A stretch of DNA of 64,000 bases from positions 1,984,001-2,048,000 of the forward strand of contig CAWDVH010000001.1 of assembly GCA_963805705.1 (NCBI GenBank). The letters run 5' to 3'. A model generated the notes under the pieces. The model was not told where the DNA came from and did no database searches. It was given only the letters and a program-made list of their open reading frames with translations. How positions within the stretch are numbered: position 1 is the first letter of the stretch; the number at the start of each line of letters is the position of its first letter. Below, in pieces: positions 34,716 through 42,430 of this stretch. The DNA is from CAWDVH01 sp963805705. GTDB lineage: Bacteria > Actinomycetota > Actinomycetes > Streptosporangiales > Streptosporangiaceae. A program made the position numbers and the translations under genes.

Positions 34716-35992
34716 GCCAGCAGGCGCTGAGCCTGAGAAGGTCGGCGCGGATCGTGCGGCGGCATAGTGCCATCCTGGGCATCGCCATCGCGCTAGGCGT
34801 CCTGGCGGGCGCCGTGTTCTCTGCGCTGCACCCGCCGCTGCTGGCGAGCAGGGCGGTCGTCGTGCTGCCCCCCAACACTCGCGACATCGCGACCCAGGTG
34901 GTGGTCGCGGGCAGCGATCCGGTGCTGGCGGGCGCGCTGCAGAGCGCTCGCCTGGGTGTGCCGCTGACCACGCTGCGGCACCAGGTCCAGGTCAAGAGCC
35001 TGACCTCCAACGTGCTGGCGATCAACACCCTGGGCCAGACCGCAGCGCAGGCTGAGGATATCGCGAACGCTGTGGCCAGTAGCTACATCGCTTATCTCAC
35101 CTCCCCGGGTAGCGCGGTGGTGGTGGTACACGCGCGGGTGCTGGATCCCGCGACACCGGCGACGGGGACGCCGCTGGTGGTGCGGCTGCTGGTGGCGGGG
35201 CTGGCTGGTGCGGTGCTGGGGGGGCTGGTGGGGGTGGTTGTGGCGCTGGCGGTCAGCCGCGGGGACCGGAGGCTGCGGGAGCGTGATCAGATAGCGGATG
35301 CGATCGGGGTTCCGGTGCTGGCGTCGGTTCCTGCGGGGCATCCGTCGGATGCGGCGGGCTGGGCGCGGCTGCTGGAAAGTTATGAGCCGGAGGCGGTCTA
35401 CGCCTGGAAGCTGCGCAAGGCACTGGATGATCTGGGGCTGACGGATCCGGGGGCGGGGGGCGTGTCGCTGGCGGTGCTGTCTTTTTCCTCGGATCCGGGT
35501 GCTCTGGCGCTGGGCCCGCAGCTGGCGGTGTTCGCTGCTTCGCTGGGGATTGCCACGGCGCTGGTGATCGGTCCTGAGCAGGGTGATGCCTCGCCGCGGA
35601 CGGCTATGCTGCGGGCGGCGTGCGCGGTGACGGCGGAGGTGCCGCGGGGGCGTTCGGGGCATCTGCGGGTGGTGGCGGGGGGGGCCGGGGATGCGGACCG
35701 GCGGTCCGCGGCGGCGCTGACGGTGGTGGTGGCGGTGGTGGATGGGCGGGCTCCGCGGGTGGCGGATACGGCGCGTGCGGAGGTGACGGTGCTGGGGGTC
35801 TCGGCTGGCGCGGTGACGGCCGAGCAGCTGGCCCTGGTCGCGGTCAGTGCTGCTGATGATGGCCGTGATATTGCCGGGCTTATCGTGGCGGACCCGGATC
35901 CGGCCGACCAGACGACCGGGCGCCTTCCGCAGCGGGTGCGGCGCAGACCGCCGGGGCGTGCGCCCGGCTCGACGACGGAGACCAGCCGGTGA
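34712..35992 (+). CDS. Wzz-like chain-length protein A, copy 1 (P-loop lost)
   Basis: A 426-residue polysaccharide co-polymerase-like protein. Helix 1 (ILGIAIALGVLAGAVFSAL, about 21-39), an extracytoplasmic segment of about 110 residues, helix 2 (VVRLLVAGLAGAVLGGLVGV), then a cytoplasmic domain shaped like a BY-kinase (VSLAVLSFSSDPGALALGPQ, then LAVFAASLGIATALVIGPEQ). The Walker A lysine motif is absent, so it is unlikely to bind ATP. It probably helps set chain length together with protein B, whose GTG overlaps its stop. The C-terminal 275 residues are almost identical to copy 2, while the extracytoplasmic part is clearly different. ATG follows GCGGAGG. Confidence 0.82.
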   Translation: MSQQALSLRRSARIVRRHSAILGIAIALGVLAGAVFSALHPPLLASRAVVVLPPNTRDIATQVVVAGSDPVLAGALQSARLGVPLTTLRHQVQVKSLTSNVLAINTLGQTAAQAEDIANAVASSYIAYLTSPGSAVVVVHARVLDPATPATGTPLVVRLLVAGLAGAVLGGLVGVVVALAVSRGDRRLRERDQIADAIGVPVLASVPAGHPSDAAGWARLLESYEPEAVYAWKLRKALDDLGLTDPGAGGVSLAVLSFSSDPGALALGPQLAVFAASLGIATALVIGPEQGDASPRTAMLRAACAVTAEVPRGRSGHLRVVAGGAGDADRRSAAALTVVVAVVDGRAPRVADTARAEVTVLGVSAGAVTAEQLALVAVSAADDGRDIAGLIVADPDPADQTTGRLPQRVRRRPPGRAPGSTTETSR

Positions 35993-36001
35993 CCGTACCC
36001 A
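35156..36001 (+). repeat. Duplicated Wzz block, part 1, copy 1
   Basis: 846 bp matching 44276-45121 (offset 9120). I find only four mismatches, clustered around 35407-35427. It covers helix 2 and the cytoplasmic domain of protein A, and the first bases of protein B. Confidence 0.88.
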
Positions 36002-37608
36002 CTGACAACACGCGCGACCGCGGGTGGGCGGCGAGCCTGCCTGACCTGCCGTTCATCCGGGCGGCCCTGCGGCGCGGTGCCTGGCTGTGGTGTACGACCG
36101 CCATAGTAGGGGTGTTGCTGGGCCTGGGCCTGGACCCGGCGCTGTCTCCTGCCTACCATGCCTCCACGTCGGTCCTGCTCACGCACCAGATCGGTGAGGA
36201 TCCCGCCGAGGCGATCCTGACCGATATGGCCCTGGCGCAGAGCCGTGCGGTGGGCGGGCGCGCCGTGCGCGCGCTGGGCTTGCCGGAAAGCACGGATGCC
36301 TTCCTGAAGTCGTATACGGTCGCGACCGTCACTGACCGGGTGCTGCTGATCACGGTCAGCGCGCCGTCGGGCAGTCAGGCGGTCCGCCGGGCCAGGGTCG
36401 TGGCGGCGGCGTTCCTGCAGTTCCGGGCCAGGCAGGTGCGGGCCGCGCAGCAGAACGTGCTCGCCTCGGTCGACCGGCAGCTCGCCCAGGCCAAGCAGCA
36501 TGTCACGTCAGCTACCGCGCAGCTCGGCCAGGCGTCAGCACGGGTTCCTCCCGCGTCGCGGGCCGAGCTCGCCGGCCTGCGGGACAAGCTGAGGAAGGCC
36601 CAGAACACGCTGGCGGCACTGAACGAGGCTCAGCAGCAATCTCCGGTGAACACCGCGACGGTGATTGATGGCAGCGGAGTGCTGGATGCGGCGGCGCTGG
36701 TTCCGCGCTCGCATCTGAAGCTGGTCGCGATTAACGCCGTGGCGGGGCTGGTGGCGGGGCTGGCGCTGGGTCTGGGCATTGTCATCGTCCAGGCGCTGGT
36801 TTCTGACCGGCTGCGGCGGCGGGAGGATGTGGCGCAGGCGCTGGGTGTGCCGGTCACGCTGAGCGTGGGCAGCGTGCACGTGAGCCGCTGGCGGCCGGGC
36901 GGGCGGGGGCTGGCGCCGGCCCGGCGGCGGGGGGCTCAGCGGATCGTGGCGCATCTGCGTGGTGCTGTGCCGGACGGCTCGCCGGGTTCGCCGGGTGCTG
37001 CGGCGCTGGCTGTTGTTGCGGTGGACAACGCGCGGGTGGCGGCGCTGGCTCTGGTGTCGCTGGCGGTGTCGTGCGCGAAGGAGGGCAAGAAGGTCGTGGT
37101 GGCGGACCTGTGCCGCGGCGCTCCCGCTGGCCGCCTGCTGGGGAGCAGGAAACCCGGATTCCGGGTGGCGGTGGTGCATGACGCGCGCCTGGTCGTGGCG
37201 ATCCCCGAGCCGGAGGACATCGTGCCGGCCGGGCCGGTGCGCCGTTCCTTGTCGCCGGCGGCGCCGCGGCCGGCCGGGGCTTCGCCGGCTGATGAGGCGC
37301 TGGCTTCTGCCTACGGGTCAGCGGATCTTCTGCTGACCCTGGTGGCCCTGGATCCTGCGCTCGGCGCGGATCACCTGCCGAGCTGGGCCACCGATGCCGT
37401 CGTCATGGTCACCGCCGGGCGGTCGTCCGCCACCAGAATCCAGGCGGTCGGGGAGATGATACGGCTGGCCGGGATGCCCCCGGCCTCCGCCGTGCTCGTC
37501 GGAGCCGACAAAACCGACGAGAGCGTCGGCTTGGTGCAGGAGAGCCTCGATCCGGTGCATCCTGCGGATCCGCCGCCGGCCCGCCCGGATCTGGGAGTCA
37601 TAGTCTGA
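35989..37608 (+). CDS. Wzz-like chain-length protein B, copy 1 (P-loop lost)
   Basis: A 539-residue partner of protein A. Helix 1 (WLWCTTAIVGVLLGLGL, about 33-49), a long extracytoplasmic stretch with a coiled-coil-like part (DRQLAQAKQHVTSATAQLGQ onward), helix 2 (GLVAGLALGLGIVIVQALVS), and a BY-kinase-shaped cytoplasmic domain (LAVVAVDNARVAALALVSLA, then KEGKKVVVADLCRGAPAGRL). The phosphate loop again lacks the G-K-S/T motif. The C-terminus has no tyrosine cluster. The cytoplasmic half is nearly identical to copy 2. It ends at a hairpin, facing a convergent gene. Confidence 0.82.
   Translation: MTVPTDNTRDRGWAASLPDLPFIRAALRRGAWLWCTTAIVGVLLGLGLDPALSPAYHASTSVLLTHQIGEDPAEAILTDMALAQSRAVGGRAVRALGLPESTDAFLKSYTVATVTDRVLLITVSAPSGSQAVRRARVVAAAFLQFRARQVRAAQQNVLASVDRQLAQAKQHVTSATAQLGQASARVPPASRAELAGLRDKLRKAQNTLAALNEAQQQSPVNTATVIDGSGVLDAAALVPRSHLKLVAINAVAGLVAGLALGLGIVIVQALVSDRLRRREDVAQALGVPVTLSVGSVHVSRWRPGGRGLAPARRRGAQRIVAHLRGAVPDGSPGSPGAAALAVVAVDNARVAALALVSLAVSCAKEGKKVVVADLCRGAPAGRLLGSRKPGFRVAVVHDARLVVAIPEPEDIVPAGPVRRSLSPAAPRPAGASPADEALASAYGSADLLLTLVALDPALGADHLPSWATDAVVMVTAGRSSATRIQAVGEMIRLAGMPPASAVLVGADKTDESVGLVQESLDPVHPADPPPARPDLGVIV
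36745..37524 (+). repeat. Duplicated Wzz block, part 2, copy 1
   Basis: 780 bp that appear identical to 45937-46716 (offset 9192), covering helix 2 and the cytoplasmic domain of protein B. A separate 150-bp identical island lies at 36255-36404 / 45435-45584. Sequence between the islands is clearly diverged. Confidence 0.88.
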
Positions 37609-37654
37609 CGAGCCCGGATGCGGCAGTCTTGCTGGTCATCGGTCGCCGGGCTCG
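37609..37654. terminator. Hairpin after Wzz pair 1
   Basis: CGAGCCCGG (37609-37617) and its exact complement CCGGGCTCG (37646-37654) enclose a 28-nt loop between two convergent genes. The left arm includes what looks like a decayed start of the polymerase gene (see findings). Confidence 0.5.
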
Positions 37655-37666
37655 GACGGACTCACC

Positions 37667-39028
37667 CTAAGTGACATTATCCTCGTGAACGAGCTCAGGA
37701 ACCTCGTGAACGAGCTCAGGATCCTCGTGAACGAGCTCAGGAACCTCGTGAACGAGCTCAGGCCGCGCTGCAGCAGCTACTGGCTCGCCCGCTGGAAAGA
37801 GAACGGCTGACAACAGCCTGAACTGCTCGTCACTGCTTTTTGTTATCGCTACGTTACGATTCATCATCACTTGCTTCAGCTGGGCTGAACGGCTCTCCAG
37901 TTCCGTGAACTGCTCGATCAATCGGTCTACGTCCAGCGAGCGGGCGGAGTGGCAGAAATCGGATAGCCCCATATCCGCCATCATGACGTCGTGCTTTCCG
38001 GCGTAGCTGATCGATACAGTGGGTTTCGAGAGCTTAAGCGCGCACAGTACGTTGTGGTACCGGATGGCGACCACCGTGTCCACGAGCGTCATCTCCCGCA
38101 TCAGCTCGGCCAGGGAGGAGACTGGCTCCGCGGCGATCCATGCTGCCTCTAGATCGGGTCGGTGCGCCCGCAGGTCGGCCAGGATTTCCTGCACGATATT
38201 GTGGTCGGCCCTGGTGTCACCCGCGAACAGCCGGATCCTGTGCCCGCTGTCGACCAGCCACCGGGCGAAGCGCTTCATCTTCTCGACGTACGAGGCGTGG
38301 ATCTCGTCCGCATGCCGGCGGTCGTCGTTGTTGCCGTAGTAGGCCATCACGCCAAGGCCGACCGTCCGGGGGGCATCGGGATGGCCAGGAGGGACCGGAA
38401 GGGCGAACGCGAGATCGGGATAGACCTGATCGCGCGTAGTGTCGAGACCGCTGTGCCGCATGGCGTCCCGCGACAGAACGTCGCGGTAGGACCGGTAGAA
38501 GGCGAGTCGTGCGGCCGAGCTGAACAGCCATCGCGTGAGCCGCTGGTTGGGGCTATTCGCCCCCACGCTGACCAGCGCAACCTTCGTTCCGAAGAGTCTC
38601 CCGAATGCGCAGAGCAAGAACATCGCGTACGGAATCCCGGACGCTCGTATAGGGAGAGTTGCCTCAAGGACCCCCGCTCCGGGCACAATCACCAGGTCAT
38701 GTCGGCGGACCCAGGACGCGATCCGGAACGGGTCGATGACCTTCCCCATTGCCTTGAGCACCATCCCCGTCACGCCAGATTCCTGCTGCTCATATTTCTG
38801 GTCCCAGAGCATGCGGATAGCCTCGGCGCCATATCGGGCCCTGACCGTTTCCGGCCCGGCGCACATGAAGTCCAGGATGGCGTCCGGATGATCAGCCCGG
38901 AGGTAGCTGAGCATGGATTCCAGCATGCCGTCGTTCCCGATATTGCCCGAGCCGAGAAGCCCGAACAGGCCGACGCGGGGGGCGGCGGGGGATCGCTTGC
39001 GCCTGCCGGCGAACCCGCGCATGGTCAA
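37667..39028 (-). CDS. Polysaccharide pyruvyl transferase family protein
   Basis: A 453-residue GT-B-like protein of the CsaB/WcaK family, which attaches ketal pyruvate from PEP to a sugar. LLGSGNIGNDGMLESMLSYL (N-terminal glycine-rich loop), LVIVPGAGVLEATLPIRASG, and AIRYHNVLCALKLSKPTVSI with SYAGKH near the C-terminus fit the family. TTG at 39028 has AGGAG six bases upstream and overlaps the glycosyltransferase stop; the ATG at 39022 is the alternative. The C-terminus carries four seven-residue repeats (PELVHEV/PELVHED). Confidence 0.82.
   Translation of the reverse strand: MTMRGFAGRRKRSPAAPRVGLFGLLGSGNIGNDGMLESMLSYLRADHPDAILDFMCAGPETVRARYGAEAIRMLWDQKYEQQESGVTGMVLKAMGKVIDPFRIASWVRRHDLVIVPGAGVLEATLPIRASGIPYAMFLLCAFGRLFGTKVALVSVGANSPNQRLTRWLFSSAARLAFYRSYRDVLSRDAMRHSGLDTTRDQVYPDLAFALPVPPGHPDAPRTVGLGVMAYYGNNDDRRHADEIHASYVEKMKRFARWLVDSGHRIRLFAGDTRADHNIVQEILADLRAHRPDLEAAWIAAEPVSSLAELMREMTLVDTVVAIRYHNVLCALKLSKPTVSISYAGKHDVMMADMGLSDFCHSARSLDVDRLIEQFTELESRSAQLKQVMMNRNVAITKSSDEQFRLLSAVLFPAGEPVAAAARPELVHEVPELVHEDPELVHEVPELVHEDNVT
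37681..37762 (-). repeat. In-frame 21-bp minisatellite in pyruvyl transferase gene
   Basis: Four copies of a 21-bp unit beginning CCTCGTGAACGAGCTCAGG on the + strand, coding alternating PELVHEV and PELVHED at the protein's extreme C-terminus. Confidence 0.93.
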
Positions 39029-39999
39029 GAAGGGCTCCTCTCCCGCCCGGCCACGATGGCATCGACGGAGATGACCGACCGAGCTGCGGAGGCCGGTGAG
39101 ATGACAGGCAGAGCGGCGGGGTTCGGCTCGCTGGCTTGCTGGCTACGCCCCGGCCGGGCCCGGCTGGCCATCCACTGGAGCAGGTAGCGGTGGCACTCTC
39201 GCCGGTCCGCGGCCGACAGCGGCGCGTTCCGGATCGCGGTTATGTACCCCCAGATGTATTCGGCGTACAGGCGAGCACCCGGGTGCCGCAGCCGGTCTGC
39301 CCGGCGGGGATCCAGGTTCGCGCACCGGGCACGCATAGACGGGTAGGCCCGCTCCGCCTGCTCGGGGTGATCACGCCGGAAGTACAGCCAGTCCGGGACC
39401 TGATAGAACGGCCCGTGCAAGGCGATCTCGGTGACGATGGTCCTGTCCGCGTGGTGATAGCTATCGAGCAGTGCTGTCCTGCGCAGGACATCGGCCCGGA
39501 TGACGCCGTAGATGTCGTCGCCTCCGTTGCCGAACAGCGTGCTCCGAAAGCGTTCAGGCGCGCGCAAGGAGGCCGTGGTCAGCGGGTACTCGGGCGCCTC
39601 GGTAACCGTGCCCGTGCTGTCGATCACTGCGGTCCGGGAGTGGGCCAGCACGACATGCGGGTTCTCATCGAGCGCGGCGACGCAGGACCTGAGCAGGTCA
39701 CGGGCATAAAGGTCGTCGTTGGATGCCCACTTGAACAGCTCGCCCCTGGCTTGCTCGACGACGAAGTTGTGGTTCGGAGCGCAGCCAATGTTGCGCGGCT
39801 GGCGGACATAGCGGATCCGGGTGTCCTGCTGCTCGTAGCGACGGCAGATATCGCCGGTGCCGTCGGTCGAGGCGTTATCCGAGATGATCAGCTCGAAATC
39901 CTCGTAGCTCTGGCCAAGCAGGGCGGCGAGCGACTCAGCGAGATAGTTCTCGCCGTTGTAGACCGGAAGCCCGATGCTCAGCCTGGGTATCGCGTTCAT
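39025..39999 (-). CDS. Glycosyltransferase family 2
   Basis: A 324-residue GT-A glycosyltransferase. LSIGLPVYNGENYLAESLAA (about 7-26) and LIISDNASTDGTGDICRRYE are the nucleotide-binding start, and FKWASNDDLYARDLL carries the D-x-D-type metal site (NDD). The rest lacks membrane helices, so it is a soluble or membrane-associated enzyme adding one sugar to the lipid-linked repeat. ATG at 39999 follows GATGAGG. It is first of a leftward pair with the pyruvyl transferase (TTGA overlap). Confidence 0.87.
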   Translation of the reverse strand: MNAIPRLSIGLPVYNGENYLAESLAALLGQSYEDFELIISDNASTDGTGDICRRYEQQDTRIRYVRQPRNIGCAPNHNFVVEQARGELFKWASNDDLYARDLLRSCVAALDENPHVVLAHSRTAVIDSTGTVTEAPEYPLTTASLRAPERFRSTLFGNGGDDIYGVIRADVLRRTALLDSYHHADRTIVTEIALHGPFYQVPDWLYFRRDHPEQAERAYPSMRARCANLDPRRADRLRHPGARLYAEYIWGYITAIRNAPLSAADRRECHRYLLQWMASRARPGRSQQASEPNPAALPVISPASAARSVISVDAIVAGRERSPS

Positions 40000-40350
40000 G
40001 TCCTCATCCCCTAAATTTCACGTCGTCGCCATACCGGGGAGGTTCGGGAGCGCTGCCTCCGTCGCCACACGGGCGATCTGTCCACCCTCGGATCGCAACG
40101 GTGAACCACCGCGCAGGTCCCCCCTGGCGCAGGCACCCGTCCGCGCAGGTAGGCTCCCGCGACTCGCGCCCGCCCGGCATCCGCGTCGACAGGGTGGTCG
40201 GCCGAGCCCTAGGTCACAGATCAACGAGTCTATTAGCCCGCATGGACGCCGATGACGTGAAGTCAAGGGAAACAGGAGTCCATCATGGCGGAATGCGCAC
40301 ATCAGGCGGTGCCGCGCATCCGGTGCCGTACTCACGGCGAAAATGGGCAT
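40000..40350. other. Intergenic stretch without a supported gene
   Basis: Between the rfbC-like stop and the glycosyltransferase start. It must hold the leftward promoter of the glycosyltransferase/pyruvyl transferase pair. A reverse-strand frame starting at 40350 has poor codon use and no recognisable motif. Confidence 0.5.
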
Positions 40351-40899
40351 CTATACCAGCAATCTCGCCACCGACGCGAGGGGCTGAGCGAGCCGATCCC
40401 GCCGCGACATGGCCGCGACCGGAAGCGGCCACGGGACGGCTAGCTCGGGATCATCGAATGCAATCGATACATCCTCAGCGGGGTCGTGAGCGCGGTCGAT
40501 GCGATAGGACACGTCCGCAGGCCCGGTGAGAGCCTGAAACCCATGCGCGCAGCCGGCGGGCACGTAGAGCGAGACTTGCTCGTCGCCGCGCAGCTCGAAA
40601 CTCTCCCAGTTGCGGTACGTCGGGGACGCGGCCCGCAGGTCGACGATGACATCGAAAACCGCGCCGTACGAGCAACGCACAAGCTTGGCCTCTCCGTCGC
40701 CGCGTCGCACGTGCAGACCTCGCACCACGCCCTGCTCCGAGCGGGAGATGCTGTCCTGAGCAAATGCGTCCGGGTCGATTCCGGCCGCGCGCATTACTTC
40801 TACGTCGAAGGTGCGGCAGAAGAAGCCGCGCTCGTCCACGTGCGGGGTCGGCTCGAACAACAGCGCACCGGCGATGCGGGGGACGGGGCGGACGATCAC
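40351..40899 (-). CDS. rfbC: RmlC-like NDP-4-keto-6-deoxysugar 3,5-epimerase (first)
   Basis: A 182-residue cupin epimerase. PTPHVDERGFFCRTFDVEVM, then GVVRGLHVRRGDGEAKLVRC with the catalytic His, VFDVIVDLRAASPTYRNWES, and SLYVPAGCAHGFQALTG all follow RmlC order. It inverts C3/C5 of a dTDP-4-keto-6-deoxyhexose. The GTG at 40899 (AAGGGA upstream) starts the first strand; an extension to 40950 is possible. No rmlA, rmlB or rmlD lies in the window, so its substrate must come from genes elsewhere. Confidence 0.87.
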   Translation of the reverse strand: MIVRPVPRIAGALLFEPTPHVDERGFFCRTFDVEVMRAAGIDPDAFAQDSISRSEQGVVRGLHVRRGDGEAKLVRCSYGAVFDVIVDLRAASPTYRNWESFELRGDEQVSLYVPAGCAHGFQALTGPADVSYRIDRAHDPAEDVSIAFDDPELAVPWPLPVAAMSRRDRLAQPLASVARLLV

Positions 40900-41032
40900 A
40901 AGGCATCCCTTCTGCGCCCGGCAGGTGGCCGTCGGCGTGGCCCAGGGCAATTCATGCCCTTCACCTTCACCAGGCCGCAGCCCGCGCGCACGTATGTGGC
41001 CGCCTTCGCGTCACGCCGCGAGGGCGACTCTG

Positions 41033-42202
41033 GTCATGGGCGGGCTTGCTGTGTGGCGGTGGCGGTGGCGGGGGCGGGGTGGTGGGGGGCGGGGGTGCGG
41101 CGGAGCATGGTGTCGATGTGGCCGGAGGCCTGGAGTTCCTGGATGCGGCGGAGCCGGACGTAGCGGGAGGACAGGAAGTCGTCGTAGGTGAGGTGGTGGG
41201 TGGTGTAGGCGCGGGTGAGCTCGTCTACTCCGGCGGCGAGGTCCCAGGCCAGGTCCAGGCCGGGGAATGTCTGGGTGAGCTTGGAGAAGTCGACGCGGTA
41301 GTTGCGCAGGTCGGGGCCGGCGTCGTCGGCGATGGACAGCCGGGAGCCGGGTACTTTGTCGCGGACCATCTCGGCGATGTCGCGGACCTGGACGTTGTCC
41401 AGGGAGCGGCCGACGTTGAAGGCCTGGTCGTGGATGAGCTCGCGGGGGGCCTGGAGAGCGGCGAGGAACGCGCGGCTGATGTCCTCGATGTGGACCAGCG
41501 GCCGCCAGGGCGTCCCGTCGGATTCGAGGCGTACCTGCCCGGTGGTCATCGCGACGGCGGTCAGGTTGTTGACCACGATGTCCAGGCGCAGCCGGGGGGA
41601 GGCGCCGTAGGCGGTGGCGTTGCGCAGGTAGACCGGGCTGAAGGAGTCGCCGGCCAGCCGGGACAGGTCCCGCTCGGCGGCGGCCTTGGTCTCGCCGTAG
41701 GGCGTGACGGGGAACAGCTCGGCGTCCTCGGCCACCCCGGCCGACCCGGCCGCGCCGTACAGGCTGCACGAGGACGCGAACAGGAACCGCTCGGCGCCGG
41801 CCTGCCGGGCGGCGCGGGCCAGCTGCAGTGTCCCGTCCAGGTTGACCGAGTAGGTCGCGGCCGCGTTGAGGTGGCCCAGCGGGTCGTTGGACAGCGCCGC
41901 CAGGCAGATCACCGCGTCGTAGCCGGCCACATCACCGGGCCGCACGTCGCGGATATCGCGGGGCACGGCCGGCCCGGCCGGCGCCGGGCCCAGGTCACAT
42001 CCCTCATACAGGCCCAGGTCCAGCCCGTCGACGTGATGCCCGGCCGCGCGCAGGAACGGGACCAGCACGGCCCCGATATAGCCGCGGTCGCCCGCTACCA
42101 GAACCCTCATCGCCAGCCCCTCCAGGCTTCTCGCCACAGCTCACCGCGGCGAGCCAGCCGGCCGCCACTCACAGGACCCGCCAGCCCCCCGCCCTGATAC
42201 AT
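41033..42202 (-). repeat. Duplicated block A, copy 2 (SDR gene)
   Basis: Second copy of the block at 24501-25682, same orientation, about 16.5 kb away, shorter by 12 bp in the GC-rich 3' repeat. Confidence 0.9.
41034..42110 (-). CDS. NAD-dependent epimerase/dehydratase (SDR), copy 2
   Basis: A 358-residue twin of the SDR at 24502-25590. All motifs match (AGDRGYIGAVLVPFL, SSCSLYG, YGETK) and no amino-acid change is seen outside the C-terminal repeat, which is four residues shorter (PAPATATATQQARP). Start ATG 42110 with GGAGGGG upstream, as in copy 1. It is next to the rfbC-like gene on the same strand and diverges from the second dehydrogenase, sharing the promoter box at 42315-42364. Confidence 0.84.
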   Translation of the reverse strand: MRVLVAGDRGYIGAVLVPFLRAAGHHVDGLDLGLYEGCDLGPAPAGPAVPRDIRDVRPGDVAGYDAVICLAALSNDPLGHLNAAATYSVNLDGTLQLARAARQAGAERFLFASSCSLYGAAGSAGVAEDAELFPVTPYGETKAAAERDLSRLAGDSFSPVYLRNATAYGASPRLRLDIVVNNLTAVAMTTGQVRLESDGTPWRPLVHIEDISRAFLAALQAPRELIHDQAFNVGRSLDNVQVRDIAEMVRDKVPGSRLSIADDAGPDLRNYRVDFSKLTQTFPGLDLAWDLAAGVDELTRAYTTHHLTYDDFLSSRYVRLRRIQELQASGHIDTMLRRTPAPHHPAPATATATQQARP

Positions 42203-42314
42203 CTGAGAAGGATCTCTTGCGCATCAGATCGCCAGGCCGCGCCGGTTGGTGACGTCTTGCGGTCACCCTGTCGCTATACGCAGAACATGAGGCAACGGCT
42301 GCCGGAATCCTGGC

Positions 42315-42364
42315 CTTAGAATACGTTTGTCGTATCACGGTCACCCGCTCGCTGCTCCTATATA
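42315..42364. promoter_or_regulatory. Conserved promoter box, copy 2
   Basis: Same TAGAAT plus ATACG-TTTGT-CGTAT (42321-42335) and CTCGCTGCTCCTATAT order as at 25814-25862, with very few substitutions, inside an otherwise diverged intergenic region. The tandem TGCCG/CGGCA dyads of copy 1 are reduced here to remnants. Confidence 0.62.
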
Positions 42365-42376
42365 TGCACACTCCCC

Positions 42377-42420
42377 CGCGAGCGAGCCATGCAGTGAACG
42401 CGAGCGAGCCGTGCAGTGAA
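42377..42420 (+). repeat. Two 22-bp tandem repeats upstream of dehydrogenase copy 2
   Basis: CGCGAGCGAGCCATGCAGTG followed by AA, then the same unit with one change (CATG to CGTG). Absent from the first copy of the promoter region. Confidence 0.8.
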
Positions 42421-42430
42421 ACCCGGGGGC

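Noticed and set aside
37681..37762. The regular 21-bp repeats as a CRISPR-like array.
   Set aside because: No spacers between units; the repeats are contiguous and in frame with the pyruvyl transferase.
40018..40350. A reverse-strand frame directly after the rfbC-like stop.
   Set aside because: Rare codons such as CTA and ATA, uneven composition and no motif; more likely non-coding.
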